Of a stretch of DNA of 64,000 nt, positions 47,416 to 57,574 are shown in pieces (positions within the stretch are counted from its first letter, which is position 1; each line of letters begins with the position of its first letter). Made by a program: the position numbers and the translations under genes. Location of the stretch: contig NZ_JVFV01000013.1 of the NCBI RefSeq assembly GCF_001073085.1, positions 1 to 64,000 of the forward strand, in the 5' to 3' direction. The notes beneath the pieces are model-generated. The model saw nothing but the letters and a program-made list of their open reading frames with translations, was not told the origin of the DNA and searched no databases. The DNA comes from Streptococcus pseudopneumoniae (GTDB lineage Bacteria; Bacillota; Bacilli; Lactobacillales; Streptococcaceae).

Positions 47416-48750
47416 TTATTCTGCCAAGGCACCCATTGGATCCCATGGTGCAAGAACGATTGGTTCTGCTTCGTAAGCAGCTCGTTCTTCTGCTGTCAGT
47501 AATTCTTTGCGAACAACGATTTGGTAAGTGTATTCATCCATCCAAGCATCTGAGGCAACAAAGTATCCATCTGTACCGACCTTGTCTCCCCAAGAGTTTT
47601 CAACTTTCCACTTGACTGATTTACCGTTTTCGTCCAAATCAACACCTGTCAAGACCATAGCGTGGGTCATTAAGCTTTCGCTGTAGTCCAAACGTCCAGC
47701 CTTGTCTTGAGTGAGTTGAATGTCCATACTTGATTCAAAGTCATAAACATCTGTCGCAAGGATTCCTGCTTTACGGTTGCTGAGCTGACCGACATCTGAA
47801 CCAAACCAAACAGTTTCTCCTGTTTGCATTTGGGCAATCGCCAATTCTTTCAAGCGCTCCATAGGTACGTTAATGTAACGAACTGCACGGCTACCAACGA
47901 CATTTCCCAACATCTCAACTGTATAAGATTTGCCATAAGGCTTGTCAGCAGTTGGAGCATTGATCACAGAAACATAATCTTCTAAAGGCAGATTGACATA
48001 TTTCTTGTAAAACTCTTGTGGAGTAATACCCTTTTCACTTTGGTAGTTGTTATCCTTGTCACGATAAGCAAAGTCAAATTTGCGCGGTGGGAGGCCTAGT
48101 GACATTGCAAGGAAGTTGAAGATTTCTTGCAAGAGGTCTTCTTTCTTAGCCTGAACAGTCGTTTGATCAGCACCTGAAGCCAAGAGGTCACGCAAGATTT
48201 GAGCATCTTGACGAAGTAATTTATTAAGAATGGCATTAAGCTCACGACTGCTACTAGATGAAACAGACTCTGGATAAACAGACTTAGGAACAACACCGTA
48301 TTTCTCAAAGAGAGAAACCACCATATCCCACTGACCACCATCTTGTTGTGGGGTTTGGAGTAGGAAGCTAACCTTACGGCTCGTCAATTCTTGGTCAGCA
48401 GTTGCAATCACTTGCTCCAAGAACCAGTTAGATTTTTCATACTTGTCCCAGAAGAAGGTGTGGGCTTGTGACAATTCAAAGTTTTCAAGTTTGTATTGAG
48501 AGATGAGTTTGTGGCGGAAAGTGTTGAGGGCCGCAAACATCCAGCATCTACCAGAAGCTTTCTGGTTAGTAACCTTATCCTTTGTCAAATCAAGTGAGAA
48601 AACTGGTGTGTTGTCGACATGGCTTTGACGACGCTCAAGGGCTGCAAAAATTCCATTATGGCTAGCAGCATTTTCGATAGCTTGGTATTTGACATTTGCT
48701 TCATAATTAGCAAATAATTTATCTGTAAATGATTCTTGAATAGCGTTCAT
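47416..48750 (-). CDS. pepC: Aminopeptidase C (bleomycin hydrolase family)
   Basis: 444 aa cysteine peptidase (C1B). Catalytic Cys in QKASGRCWMFAALNTFRHKL, His in SLMTHAMVLTGVDLDENGK, Asn in WKVENSWGDKVGTDGYFV. Hexameric cytosolic enzyme trimming N-terminal residues from imported peptides. The C-terminal tail ends EPIVLAPWDPMGALAE, the self-compartmentalising extension. The ISL3-bounded segment ends 18 bp from its stop codon. Confidence 0.97.
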   Translation of the reverse strand: MNAIQESFTDKLFANYEANVKYQAIENAASHNGIFAALERRQSHVDNTPVFSLDLTKDKVTNQKASGRCWMFAALNTFRHKLISQYKLENFELSQAHTFFWDKYEKSNWFLEQVIATADQELTSRKVSFLLQTPQQDGGQWDMVVSLFEKYGVVPKSVYPESVSSSSSRELNAILNKLLRQDAQILRDLLASGADQTTVQAKKEDLLQEIFNFLAMSLGLPPRKFDFAYRDKDNNYQSEKGITPQEFYKKYVNLPLEDYVSVINAPTADKPYGKSYTVEMLGNVVGSRAVRYINVPMERLKELAIAQMQTGETVWFGSDVGQLSNRKAGILATDVYDFESSMDIQLTQDKAGRLDYSESLMTHAMVLTGVDLDENGKSVKWKVENSWGDKVGTDGYFVASDAWMDEYTYQIVVRKELLTAEERAAYEAEPIVLAPWDPMGALAE

Positions 48751-48860
48751 AAAATCCTCCTTTTATTCTACAGTCTATTATAACTCTTTTCACAAAGGAA
48801 GCAACCAAAAACTGAAAAAGGCAAGGATATTTTCCTCACCTTTTTCAAAGATTCCACAGT

Positions 48861-49583
48861 TTACCCAACACTTTCGCGCAAGCCTTCCACTTCCTCTTTG
48901 GTTAAGCGACGCCATTCCCCACGCTTCAGATTTTCATTCAAGGTCAAAGTTCCCATGGTCAGACGTTGCAAGTCCACCACTTCCTTGCCACAGTAGGCTA
49001 CCATCCGTTTAACCTGGTGGAATTTCCCTTCTACAATGGTCACACGAACCAGACTTTGATTTTTTTCTCTATCAAGAGCCACAAGCTCCAGCTTAGCAGG
49101 CTGACAGGTAAAGTCTTTGAGCGGAATCCCCTGAGCAAATTTCTCTACATCCTCTTGGGTCATGATTCCATCGACCAGCGCCAGATAAATCTTATCCACA
49201 TGGCGTTTTGGTGAAAGAAGAGCATGAGCCAACTGGCCATCATTGGTCAAGAGCAAGAGTCCATGCGTATCGATATCCAAACGTCCTACTGGGAAAACTT
49301 CCTTTGAACGAGCTAAGTCATCCAACAAATCCAACACAGTCTTATGTTTTGGATCTTCAGTTGCTGAAATAACACCCTGGGGTTTGTTCAGCATATAGTA
49401 AACAAACTCCTCGTAGGTTAGCTTTTGCCCGTCAAAACAAATCTCGTCTGTCTCTTCATTGATTTGTAGCTTGGCAGATTTTTCCTTTTTACCATTGACC
49501 GTCACGCGCCCAGCCTTGAGAAAGTTTTTAACCTCTGTCCGACTTCCTACGGTGCAGGCAACCAAATATTTATCTAATCTCAT
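48861..49583 (-). CDS. rsuA: 16S rRNA pseudouridine synthase (RsuA family)
   Basis: 240 aa. S4-like RNA-binding domain, residues 1-60 (MRLDKYLVACTVGSRTEVKNFLKAGRVTVNGKKEKSAK), then catalytic domain with VGRLDIDTHGLLLLTNDG (catalytic Asp) and the C-terminal TIVEGKFHQVKRMVAYCGKEVVDLQRLTMG. Pseudouridylates 16S rRNA. It neighbours pepC as in other members of the mitis group. Ribosome site is weak. Confidence 0.92.
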   Translation of the reverse strand: MRLDKYLVACTVGSRTEVKNFLKAGRVTVNGKKEKSAKLQINEETDEICFDGQKLTYEEFVYYMLNKPQGVISATEDPKHKTVLDLLDDLARSKEVFPVGRLDIDTHGLLLLTNDGQLAHALLSPKRHVDKIYLALVDGIMTQEDVEKFAQGIPLKDFTCQPAKLELVALDREKNQSLVRVTIVEGKFHQVKRMVAYCGKEVVDLQRLTMGTLTLNENLKRGEWRRLTKEEVEGLRESVG

Positions 49584-49614
49584 AGTACTATTATACCATG
49601 AACAAGCTTAATCT

Positions 49615-49721
49615 TATACTCTTCGAAAATCAAATTCAAACCACGTCATCGTCCCCTTGCCGTACTCAAGTACAGCCTGCGGCTAGCTTCCTAGTTTGCT
49701 CTTTGATTTTCATTGAGTATT
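49615..49721. repeat. BOX element (boxA-boxC)
   Basis: Starts TATACTCTTCGAAAATCAAA, continues CCTTGCCGTACTCAAGTACA (boxA end), then GCGGCTAGCTTCCTAGTTTG and CTCTTTGATTTTCATTGAGT (boxC); no boxB. It is in the gene-free gap 49584-49930. BOX repeats are a hallmark of S. pneumoniae and its close relatives. Confidence 0.9.
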
Positions 49722-49732
49722 AGTACAAAAAT

Positions 49733-49816
49733 AAGCCGCCTGATTGGGCGACTTTATTTTATAGGGAGATTATTATGAAAAATTTTTAGGAGTTAAAGTT
49801 AAGTTCTTCTTAACTT
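49733..49816. repeat. Direct repeat R1 bracketing the accessory Sec locus
   Basis: AAGCCGCCTGATTGGGCGACTT, then TATAGGGAGATTATTATGAAAAA, TTTTTAGGAGTTAAAGTTAAG. A near copy is at 63627-63713. The first part is a hairpin (GCCGCC/GGGCGAC, terminator-like on the plus strand). It contains a four-codon ORF (MKNF) with a good ribosome site. The rest up to 49930 shows only AT-rich sequence with a TTATACTTATAGTATAA palindrome near 49812-49832. Confidence 0.8.
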
Positions 49817-49930
49817 ATACTTATAGTATAAGCTAGATTCCTAAAAGTTTTCTTAAAATTTTCTCCTCAAACTTAAATTTCTTTAAATCTTCACTGTTAA
49901 AATCAAACGTTCTAGCAATACAGATAACGA

Positions 49931-50155
49931 TTAGTTAAAAGTTAAAACCATAAAGAGGAGCAATAACACAAATAGTGATAAGCTAACAAGCAAGGTTAAG
50001 ACTTTAACAAGCGTATTGCTTTGCCAATAGCTGGGCTTTCCGATATTACTAGTAGCATCCATAGAAAAAATTTGAGTTTGTCTTGGTTGAATGGTCACAA
50101 GGATGATTAAGGAAATAGCTAGTATAATGGTCAAAATTATCAATAATTCAGTCAT
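49931..50155 (-). CDS. asp5: Accessory Sec protein Asp5 (SecG-like)
   Basis: 74 aa with two membrane segments: LLIILTIILAISLIILVTI and VKVLTLLVSLSLFVLLLLFMVL, connected by a polar loop (QPRQTQIFSMDATSNIGKPSYWQS). Size and topology resemble SecG; the last position in the SecA2/SecY2 locus identifies it as Asp5, an accessory translocase subunit for export of the serine-rich glycoprotein. It starts 4 nt after asp4. Confidence 0.88.
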   Translation of the reverse strand: MTELLIILTIILAISLIILVTIQPRQTQIFSMDATSNIGKPSYWQSNTLVKVLTLLVSLSLFVLLLLFMVLTFN

Positions 50156-50159
50156 TTTA

Positions 50160-50339
50160 CTACCTCAAAAGTCCTATCAAAGTAAATAATAAACCAATCA
50201 AGATAACTAAACCCAACAAGAAAGAGAAAGTTTTACTAATCTTTTCCCCACGTGTTGCTTTTTCTTTTTTAACGGGCTGTTGTTTCATCTCTTCCATACG
50301 ACCTTCAACATTCTCATAAAATAAATCTTTTTTAGTCAT
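50160..50339 (-). CDS. asp4: Accessory Sec protein Asp4 (SecE-like)
   Basis: 59 aa, starting MTKKDLFYENVEGRMEEMKQ, then QPVKKEKATRGEKISKTFSF and LLGLVILIGLLFTLIGLLR. Cytoplasmic charged N-terminus and one C-terminal membrane segment, as in SecE and Asp4. It begins inside the last codons of gtfB (8-nt overlap), so translation is coupled. Together with Asp5 and SecY2 it should make a SecYEG-like channel. Confidence 0.88.
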   Translation of the reverse strand: MTKKDLFYENVEGRMEEMKQQPVKKEKATRGEKISKTFSFLLGLVILIGLLFTLIGLLR

Positions 50340-51678
50340 AGCTTTCTCCTAAAATGGTTTCCATCCGCTCCTGATACATAATTGGATCCACATAATTGGC
50401 ATGGTACCCTTGGTCTCCAAGAGCTCGACCCATCTCTTTGACATGAGAAAGGGCTAACTCAATAGTTTGAATCATCTCGTCAACTGCTTCCTTAGCAAAA
50501 ATATGATTAGGAGCTGTATAGCGGCGATTATGGGCAGTTTCTTCAAAAGCTAGGACCAGTTGATTGTGTTCAAAAGCCTGTCGAACAGCCTGAAGCAATT
50601 CATTCCCATAGTTGATATCCAAGTAAATATCTGATAACTGATAAAGGTCCTGAATCTTTTGGGGACTGGCATTTTGATAGAGTACGACATTGGGATAGCG
50701 GAGCATATCCAACAACTTGGATGACATTTCTGTCACTGCTGCGATTCGGAAAGTAACCTTTGGCAAACTTTCTACCAGTTTTTCGATTTGCTCTAGTTGG
50801 TCCGAATTGGTCACTATCAAGGCATCAGAACGAACAAAATTATCGCGCTTAAAGTGATAATGATAGCCTAGATGACTAAACTTATGATGGAATTTTTCAT
50901 CGGTCAATTGCAGAGCGCGTTCATAAGTCGCATAGTCTGGAATGATAATGGTCTTAGCACGAAGTTGGTCATTCTCCAAAATCAATTGCATATTTCCTGG
51001 AATATGATCTTGCAATGGTTCTTGCCAAACTAGAATATCCTGACCTGATTTTTCTGGGAAATGGAAGGAAGTCAAAAACGATGTAGATAGGGTATTAAAG
51101 AGAATGTGGCCGAGATTCACTTTCAAACCTTTTAAGAAGTCTATAATAAAGGCCACTCGACCAGAAAAATGACGCAATCCTTGACCTTCCAAGGTCAAAA
51201 GAATATCACCTGTGACATGATTTTCCAAAATAACTTCCTTTTGATCTACGTTCCGATAGGAAGTCATGATAGCTTGACCAGAAGCATCAAAGGTGGTCTT
51301 AGCAAAGCAAGCTCCAAAACGATTGTAGTGATCTACTTGAAAGATCCGACCCGCTGGTGTTTTCCATTCGACTTTTTTTACCAAACGAGCCTGTAAGCCA
51401 TCTGCAAAATGAATCACTGCTCGTTCTTGATTAAGGTCATTGATGGTCCCAAATTGATTATTACCAGCAATCTCCCAAAAATCTGGGACAGGAACTTGGT
51501 TAAAGTACAAGGGTTTACCACTGTCATAACCCAAATAATAGGTGAAGGGTGAGATAACTCCATCTGGTAAAAATCCATCTGGTTCAATAACCACAGTCAA
51601 ATCAGACAGTCCTGCTTCAGTCATACTATAGTGCAAATCTTGGCTTTCTTGATTATATACATCAAATAACTGAATCAT
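50332..51678 (-). CDS. gtfB: Accessory Sec glycosylation protein GtfB
   Basis: 448 aa. MIQLFDVYNQESQDLHYSMTEAGLSDLTVVIEPDGFLPDGVISPFTYYLG is the typical start of GtfB, the non-catalytic partner of GtfA; the extended-sheet domain is followed by a GT-B-like C-terminal part without the GtfA Glu motif. GtfA-GtfB adds the first GlcNAc to serine-rich repeats. It overlaps gtfA by 17 nt and asp4 by 8 nt. The whole frame is intact. Confidence 0.92.
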   Translation of the reverse strand: MIQLFDVYNQESQDLHYSMTEAGLSDLTVVIEPDGFLPDGVISPFTYYLGYDSGKPLYFNQVPVPDFWEIAGNNQFGTINDLNQERAVIHFADGLQARLVKKVEWKTPAGRIFQVDHYNRFGACFAKTTFDASGQAIMTSYRNVDQKEVILENHVTGDILLTLEGQGLRHFSGRVAFIIDFLKGLKVNLGHILFNTLSTSFLTSFHFPEKSGQDILVWQEPLQDHIPGNMQLILENDQLRAKTIIIPDYATYERALQLTDEKFHHKFSHLGYHYHFKRDNFVRSDALIVTNSDQLEQIEKLVESLPKVTFRIAAVTEMSSKLLDMLRYPNVVLYQNASPQKIQDLYQLSDIYLDINYGNELLQAVRQAFEHNQLVLAFEETAHNRRYTAPNHIFAKEAVDEMIQTIELALSHVKEMGRALGDQGYHANYVDPIMYQERMETILGESYD

Positions 51679-53182
51679 CCACTACCTCCTTGATTGTTTT
51701 TTCCCATGTATTCAGAATCTCTTTAGTCAAGAACTTCTCAGCTATCTGGTAGGATTTTTCTCTCATACTTTCCAAACGATTTTCCGAATACAGTTGGCAA
51801 ATTTTTTCTGCATAAGCTTTCTTGATTTCATCTTCGACATGGTCAGATGAGCTTGGAATCAAGTAACCATTTTCGCCATCTTCGATGAAGGTTTGATTTC
51901 CATACGGAACATCAAAACCAATCAATGGCAAGCCAGAACCAATTGCTTCCATGAGTGTCAAACCAAAGCCTTCACTTGTAGAAGCAGTTAGATAAACTTC
52001 ATATTGAGAGTAAATACGAGACAAATCTGCATGGCCCTTGAGTTTAATATACTCTTCTGCCTGACCTGCAGCGATAATCTCATGTAGACGTCCTTCTTCG
52101 CCACCACTACCGTAGATATCAAAGATTAATTCTGGCAATTCCTTATGAGCCTCAATCACAGCCTTGACAAGCCAATCAATGTGTTTTTCCTTGGCTAGAC
52201 GCGAAGCTGTAATGAGAGAAAATGGCTTACGACTCTCTTGTGGTTTTGTTAATTGGTCAACACTTCCAACTGGAATGGTCACAATCTTAGGAGAGTGCGA
52301 GGTATAGCAAGCAAACTGTTGCTCTAAAACTTCCTTTTGACGATCCGTTGAAACGATAAAAAGATCGACCTTATCTGCATTGGTAAATTGATAGTCATAA
52401 TAGTTGTTCCACAAGATATAGTCATCATTGGTCGCATTTTCACTATAGTGCTCCGCATGAACGACAACAGCAAGGTGAGCAGCACGCGCTTCTTCAAAGA
52501 CCACCTGACCAATCCCTGTCTCACGATCCAAAATCACTAAATCTGATTTACTTAACCCAAGTGTCTTCATGAAATAACGGATCAAGGCAGGCTTCCCGTA
52601 TAAGATTCGATCTTTGAAACGGTAGACTTCCTCGGTCCCTTGATTCATGAACATCTCATAAGCTGGAGTCCCATCTTCATTGTAGAAGGTTCTTTGGTAG
52701 AGTGTCGCTACATTGTCTTTAGGAGCAAAATACTCTGTGCAGTAGCGTGTGTATGAGAAGTAATCCTTGCGGATCAATTTACCAGCATACACATACTCTA
52801 CATGTTGGACAAAATCTTTTTCCTCATCTACCAAATAACAAGTGATAAACTTGTCTTCATCTGAGAAGAAGATTCGTTCAATTTTCCCATTTCTTTCACG
52901 ACGGCTTTCTACACCTTCAAAATAAGCCAGAACATCAGCTACCGTCACACTGGTCGGTGCAATTCTGATATCCGTAAAATAATTATATAGCCAAATAACT
53001 TCCTCATCATTAAATCCAATATTAACTGTCAAATGCTGGATATTATCAGCTAAAATCATATCTGTAAAGATAAACTTCGACGGTAGATTCAGACTGCGAA
53101 AAATACCCGCACGATAAGCTTGGGCATATTCAACACCACTGCTGGCCCAACCAATTCCTAAATTTATATTGTAAATTGTCAT
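51662..53182 (-). CDS. gtfA: Accessory Sec GlcNAc-transferase GtfA
   Basis: 506 aa. GT-B fold, GT4-like. N-terminal MTIYNINLGIGWASSGVEYAQAYRAGIFR; the extended DUF1975-type sheet domain (residues 60-190); C-terminal donor-binding domain with ITASRLAKEKHIDWLVKAVIEAHKELP, then STSEGFGLTLMEAIGSGLPLIGFDVPYGN carrying the conserved E-x7-E. Adds GlcNAc from UDP-GlcNAc to Ser/Thr of the adhesin, needing GtfB. Intact, although its known substrate gene is missing here. Confidence 0.95.
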   Translation of the reverse strand: MTIYNINLGIGWASSGVEYAQAYRAGIFRSLNLPSKFIFTDMILADNIQHLTVNIGFNDEEVIWLYNYFTDIRIAPTSVTVADVLAYFEGVESRRERNGKIERIFFSDEDKFITCYLVDEEKDFVQHVEYVYAGKLIRKDYFSYTRYCTEYFAPKDNVATLYQRTFYNEDGTPAYEMFMNQGTEEVYRFKDRILYGKPALIRYFMKTLGLSKSDLVILDRETGIGQVVFEEARAAHLAVVVHAEHYSENATNDDYILWNNYYDYQFTNADKVDLFIVSTDRQKEVLEQQFACYTSHSPKIVTIPVGSVDQLTKPQESRKPFSLITASRLAKEKHIDWLVKAVIEAHKELPELIFDIYGSGGEEGRLHEIIAAGQAEEYIKLKGHADLSRIYSQYEVYLTASTSEGFGLTLMEAIGSGLPLIGFDVPYGNQTFIEDGENGYLIPSSSDHVEDEIKKAYAEKICQLYSENRLESMREKSYQIAEKFLTKEILNTWEKTIKEVVDDSVI

Positions 53183-53194
53183 ACTGTCCCCTTT

Positions 53195-55573
53195 TTATGG
53201 AAAATAAGTTATAATTTCCCCATCAGGCGAAATGTCTACTCGACTCAATAGAAGATTTCGAACCATATCCTTCTTGACCTGCTTTTTCATCTCTTCAAAG
53301 CCATTGTAAGCTTCTTGATAATACTCAACGATAGGATTCTTTTGAGCAGCTGATTGGCCACCAATCGCTAGACTCAATTGTTGAAGGTAGTCTACCTGCT
53401 CTACCCAGTTATCATCTATTGCTTTTAGCAATGCTAAGCGCTGAAAATGAGAAAAGAGATCAAGTGTTTCTAGAAGTGTTCGTTTCTCTTGTAGACTCTT
53501 TTGAACTATTGTCTCCAAAACTAGCTTAATTGCATCCTTATCCATCATATCTAACTCTCGCGGAACTGCATGGTAAAGAAAACTGATATTTTTAACGATA
53601 AAATGATAGAGTTCTTCTCTACTTTCAAAGGATTCTTCTGACAGGCTTTTTTTTATGAACTCATCTAGTACATCTACCACAAAACCGTCTAGATCCTCAG
53701 TCCCATCAATCAAGCGGTTTCTTTGACTATAGACCATCTCTCTTTGGATATTCATGCTCTCAGCATACTCTAAGGTTTGCCTTCTTGATGATCTAGCAGC
53801 GCTATCGCTTGCCTTTTGCGCTTTTTCTACTAATTTTCGATAGCGTCTTCCTTCTAGGGGTTCAGGGCTTATCTGTTGGTTTACTGTATAATCCTTATAC
53901 ATCTTATGCACCCAAGGAGGACCAAACTTCTTGATAACATCGTCTTCCAGAGATACAAAAAATTTTGATAAACCAGGATCTCCCTGTCGACCAGAACGTC
54001 CTCTAATCTGTAAATCAATGCGTTTACTCTCCATCCGTTCGGTACCAATGACAACTAGTCCACCAAGTTCAGCAACTCCTGGACCAAGCTTAATATCAGT
54101 TCCACGACCAGCCATAGATGTCGCAACTGTCACCGCTCCCATGCGACCCGACTCTGCAATCATCTGAGCTTCACGCGCCGCATTATGGGCATTTAAAACG
54201 TTATGAGCAATTCCTTCCCGTAACAATAGGGAGGAGTAGAGTTCAGACATTTCTACAGATCCAACAAAAATCAATAAAGGATTACCCTTTTCATGATAAT
54301 ATTTAATCTCAGCAAGTGAAGCATACACTTTTTCAGGTAGGGTAACATAGAGATTGTCTGGATAATCAATTCGCTGATTCTTACGATTAGTAGGAATTCG
54401 AATGACTGACATACCATAAGTTTCTAGAAACTCTTTCTCTGCAACCTTTCCCGTTCCAGTCATCCCAGAAATTTTTTTAAACTTCTTGAATAAGCTTTGG
54501 TAGGTAATCGAAGCCATTGCCCGAGTTTCTTCTGACAAGGGAACATGTTCCTTTTCTTCAATGGCTTGGTGCAAGCCCCCCTGAAGCTTGGTCATTTCTA
54601 ATAAACGACCCGTGCTTTGATCTACTAAAACAAGTTCCTCACCTTTTTCACCATTACGAATGATGTAGTCTTTATCCCTTTTAAATAAGGTATGGGCTCG
54701 TAAAGCAAATGTCAAATGTCTTGCTAATACACTATGTTCTTCTGAATATAGATTATCAATTCCGAGAAAACTCTCTGCTGTTTTAGCTCCCTTTGTAGTG
54801 AGCCATACTTCTTTTTTTTCTTCTTTAAATATATAATCTTCGCCCTCGACCAGAGTCGTCATCAAGGTATCAATAATTCCATAAAAATTAGATTGTACCC
54901 TAGGTGATCCTGAAATAACAAGTGGTATTTGAGCGCTATCTAGCAAGACTGCATCAACTTCATCTATGATGACAAAGTTAAATTCTGGCATATATTTTTT
55001 ATCCTCACTAGAAGCTAGATTATCAAGCAAATAGTCAAAACCAAGACCACTGTTGGTGGTATAAACCACATCTGCACTATAAACTTCCCTCTTATCCTCA
55101 GCTGTTAACTCTTCATCATCGTCTTCAGAAAAAGGAATACGGATTGTTAGTCCTAAGAACTTGTAGACTTGCCCCATCTCTTCTGCATCGCGCTTGGCAA
55201 GATAATCGTTGGTCGTCACCAACATAACACCCTGACCCGTTAAGGCATTAAGATAAATCGGCATCGTAGCTGTCAGAGTTTTACCTTCACCTGTATTCAT
55301 CTCAGCAACATTCCCTTGGTGGATGACAATCCCACCCATGACTTGTACATCATAGGGGAACATCCCCAAGATTCGTTTATCAGCCTCTCTGACAACTGCA
55401 AAAGCCTCTACTAGAATATCATCTAAGCTTTCTCCAGCAGTTAATCTCTCTTTAAATTCTTGTGTTTTACCTGCTAATTCATCATCTGTTAGCGAGGCCA
55501 TCTCTTCTTTTTTTAGATTGATTTGATGCAAGATTTTTTTCACCTTGCTCAATTGTCTGTTGTTATTCCACAT
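53195..55573 (-). CDS. secA2: Accessory Sec motor ATPase SecA2
   Basis: 792 aa. DEAD motor motifs: [20 protein letters not shown] (Walker A), [17 protein letters not shown] (Walker B), and [15 protein letters not shown] plus [12 protein letters not shown] (motifs V-VI). PPXD region lies at about 220-350. The zinc-binding C-terminal linker of SecA1 is lacking, as typical of SecA2. Drives transport of the glycosylated serine-rich-repeat adhesin through SecY2 with Asp1-3. It overlaps asp3 by 11 nt. Confidence 0.97.
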   Translation of the reverse strand: MWNNNRQLSKVKKILHQINLKKEEMASLTDDELAGKTQEFKERLTAGESLDDILVEAFAVVREADKRILGMFPYDVQVMGGIVIHQGNVAEMNTGEGKTLTATMPIYLNALTGQGVMLVTTNDYLAKRDAEEMGQVYKFLGLTIRIPFSEDDDEELTAEDKREVYSADVVYTTNSGLGFDYLLDNLASSEDKKYMPEFNFVIIDEVDAVLLDSAQIPLVISGSPRVQSNFYGIIDTLMTTLVEGEDYIFKEEKKEVWLTTKGAKTAESFLGIDNLYSEEHSVLARHLTFALRAHTLFKRDKDYIIRNGEKGEELVLVDQSTGRLLEMTKLQGGLHQAIEEKEHVPLSEETRAMASITYQSLFKKFKKISGMTGTGKVAEKEFLETYGMSVIRIPTNRKNQRIDYPDNLYVTLPEKVYASLAEIKYYHEKGNPLLIFVGSVEMSELYSSLLLREGIAHNVLNAHNAAREAQMIAESGRMGAVTVATSMAGRGTDIKLGPGVAELGGLVVIGTERMESKRIDLQIRGRSGRQGDPGLSKFFVSLEDDVIKKFGPPWVHKMYKDYTVNQQISPEPLEGRRYRKLVEKAQKASDSAARSSRRQTLEYAESMNIQREMVYSQRNRLIDGTEDLDGFVVDVLDEFIKKSLSEESFESREELYHFIVKNISFLYHAVPRELDMMDKDAIKLVLETIVQKSLQEKRTLLETLDLFSHFQRLALLKAIDDNWVEQVDYLQQLSLAIGGQSAAQKNPIVEYYQEAYNGFEEMKKQVKKDMVRNLLLSRVDISPDGEIITYFP

Positions 55574-56042
55574 CTTGTTTAGAATAATCCTCTTCTATTG
55601 AAAATGAATGAAAATCAACTGATTGAAAACCTGCGCTCAACAGCTGTACTTTGTAATGATAGGCCTCTTCTGGATAGGTAAAGGTGAAATCAAAATCTTT
55701 TTCAATCACTTGATCGACCTGCTTATTATAACGATCCATAAAAATGAGTCTAAAATATAAACCATTTTGAGGTTGAACAGTCATCTGACTAACCAAACGG
55801 TAACGATGGCCCCTTTTTAAAAGAGGTAAGGTTGGGGTTAAGCGATTTCCCTGAAAATTAAAACTTGAGGTCCACTCATGAATCATAGTACCAGAATTCA
55901 CCATACTATTTTCAAAATAAACATGATCACGTGAATGGTAGATAACGACTGAGCCATATAAAAAGCTATTCTCTGCTAAAACTCCAAAGCTGGCCCCTCT
56001 AAATTCTCCCCAATAAATTTCTTTATTCCGTTTGATAATCAT
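55563..56042 (-). CDS. asp3: Accessory Sec protein Asp3
   Basis: 159 aa, beta-rich: [53 protein letters not shown] carbohydrate-binding-module-like fold is known for Asp3, which bridges Asp1-Asp2 and SecA2. It shares one base with asp2 and 11 nt with secA2. The frame is intact and of normal size. Confidence 0.9.
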   Translation of the reverse strand: MIIKRNKEIYWGEFRGASFGVLAENSFLYGSVVIYHSRDHVYFENSMVNSGTMIHEWTSSFNFQGNRLTPTLPLLKRGHRYRLVSQMTVQPQNGLYFRLIFMDRYNKQVDQVIEKDFDFTFTYPEEAYHYKVQLLSAGFQSVDFHSFSIEEDYSKQDVE

Positions 56043-57574
56043 TAAAACTTTCTCCCAAAATTTTGCTCTAATACTATCTTATAAAAATTCATAAACCATG
56101 TTGTACTTGTAGCACTATCATCGTTATGGCGACCCGAAGTACCTTTTACCATGATGTGAGCCCCCGAATGATAAAGGGCCTCTACTAATCCCTCAAAAGC
56201 GCGTGGATCATAATCTTCCTCTTTCATATATGAGAGTCCAAAAATTGTTTGGCTAAAATCTGCTTTTTTAAAGGCAGTCCAAAAGCGGTCATCCAGTGCT
56301 CTCATGGCATCTATGCTAGCATCCCCCTTAGAATGATGACGTAAGATATCAAAAGCAGTCGGGAAAAGTCCAGGTGCTTCGAGTCTACCTCTTTCAGCTA
56401 TCAAGCCAAGATTGGTTAAGGGTTTAGCAACTATAACTGCTCGGGGTTCAAAAAAAGAGCTATAATACATAGAACCATAGGTCCCCATAGACATCCCTGA
56501 AAGGATTAATTCCTTATTTGAAAATCCTAACAAATCTAAATACTCTTGGATCACATTTCGAATCCCATTTTCAAGGTATTCATCGCCTAAATAGAAGGCT
56601 CCACCATCTATCCGAGGATCAGAAAATAAGATAAAAGGGGCTCCCAAATATTTCATAATACCGAAACCTTCAAACCCTTCTGCTCGTCGATAACCAGAAA
56701 AGTAGATATTTAAAGGTGGCTTAAAGTCTCCTGGATAGAAGAAGTAATTGATTTCCTCACGCTTATCATTATGAATAATGCCACCACCAAGAACATACTT
56801 ACCAAATTGGTAGCGCGTTAAACGCTGGTGAAGAGCTCCTATTTTCAGACGTCCTGCACCTCTAGCTTCTAAAGAAACGCTGATAAATGAAGAAAAATCA
56901 TCATCCAGTACTAGGGCAGACTTCATATCTTCAACTGTGAAAACTCGTTCTTTGACAAAATTAGCAGTAGAGGCATCTTGAATATTTCTAACAATGAGGC
57001 GAATGTCACAAGTTAAATCTTTCTCATATTCTAGCCAGAGCTCAACTGGATTGAAATCACTAGCTCGGATATTATACTTCCAGCTGATTAAGGGGCGGAA
57101 GTCATCACCGTACTTCCCTAATAGTTCTAAATTTTCATAACCATTATAACGAACCTGCCCCGTAAAAGCAGGATTGACAATCATATCAATCGCAACTAGC
57201 TTATCCCCGTATTGCCCTCTAAACAGAGCCTTAGATAAGAGTCGTAACAGTTCTGCTGGGTTTGAAAAATCTGTTGATTGAGCACAGGTTTTTTTCAAGA
57301 ATTCTTGAACATCTTCTGATTGAGGTTCAGCTGTATCGGGATAGAAAATAGTATAAGGAGTCACCATTCTCATCAAAGGAAGCAAATCAGATAGATGCTC
57401 AGGATTTTCAACTAAAACAGCTGAAAATGTCTTTAATCCTTCCATTTTCATGACCTTCCTTATGGCAGTCGTTGATCCTGGACAAAAGAAATACCAGTCC
57501 ATATTCTCAGGAAGTTCATAGTCATGGCTCCAATTTTTAGTTCCTATCTGCAAAATCTGTAATTTATGACTCAC
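56042..57574 (-). CDS. asp2: Accessory Sec protein Asp2 (adhesin O-acetyltransferase and chaperone)
   Basis: 510 aa. An N-terminal beta domain (residues 1-250) precedes an alpha/beta-hydrolase domain with GMSMGTYGSMYYSS (nucleophile Ser in G-x-S-x-G) and a late His at GTSGRHNDDSATSTTWFMNFY. Family knowledge: Asp2 O-acetylates GlcNAc on the serine-rich adhesin and forms a complex with Asp1 and Asp3 for export. It overlaps asp1 by 11 nt. All catalytic features are kept. Confidence 0.93.
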   Translation of the reverse strand: MSHKLQILQIGTKNWSHDYELPENMDWYFFCPGSTTAIRKVMKMEGLKTFSAVLVENPEHLSDLLPLMRMVTPYTIFYPDTAEPQSEDVQEFLKKTCAQSTDFSNPAELLRLLSKALFRGQYGDKLVAIDMIVNPAFTGQVRYNGYENLELLGKYGDDFRPLISWKYNIRASDFNPVELWLEYEKDLTCDIRLIVRNIQDASTANFVKERVFTVEDMKSALVLDDDFSSFISVSLEARGAGRLKIGALHQRLTRYQFGKYVLGGGIIHNDKREEINYFFYPGDFKPPLNIYFSGYRRAEGFEGFGIMKYLGAPFILFSDPRIDGGAFYLGDEYLENGIRNVIQEYLDLLGFSNKELILSGMSMGTYGSMYYSSFFEPRAVIVAKPLTNLGLIAERGRLEAPGLFPTAFDILRHHSKGDASIDAMRALDDRFWTAFKKADFSQTIFGLSYMKEEDYDPRAFEGLVEALYHSGAHIMVKGTSGRHNDDSATSTTWFMNFYKIVLEQNFGRKF

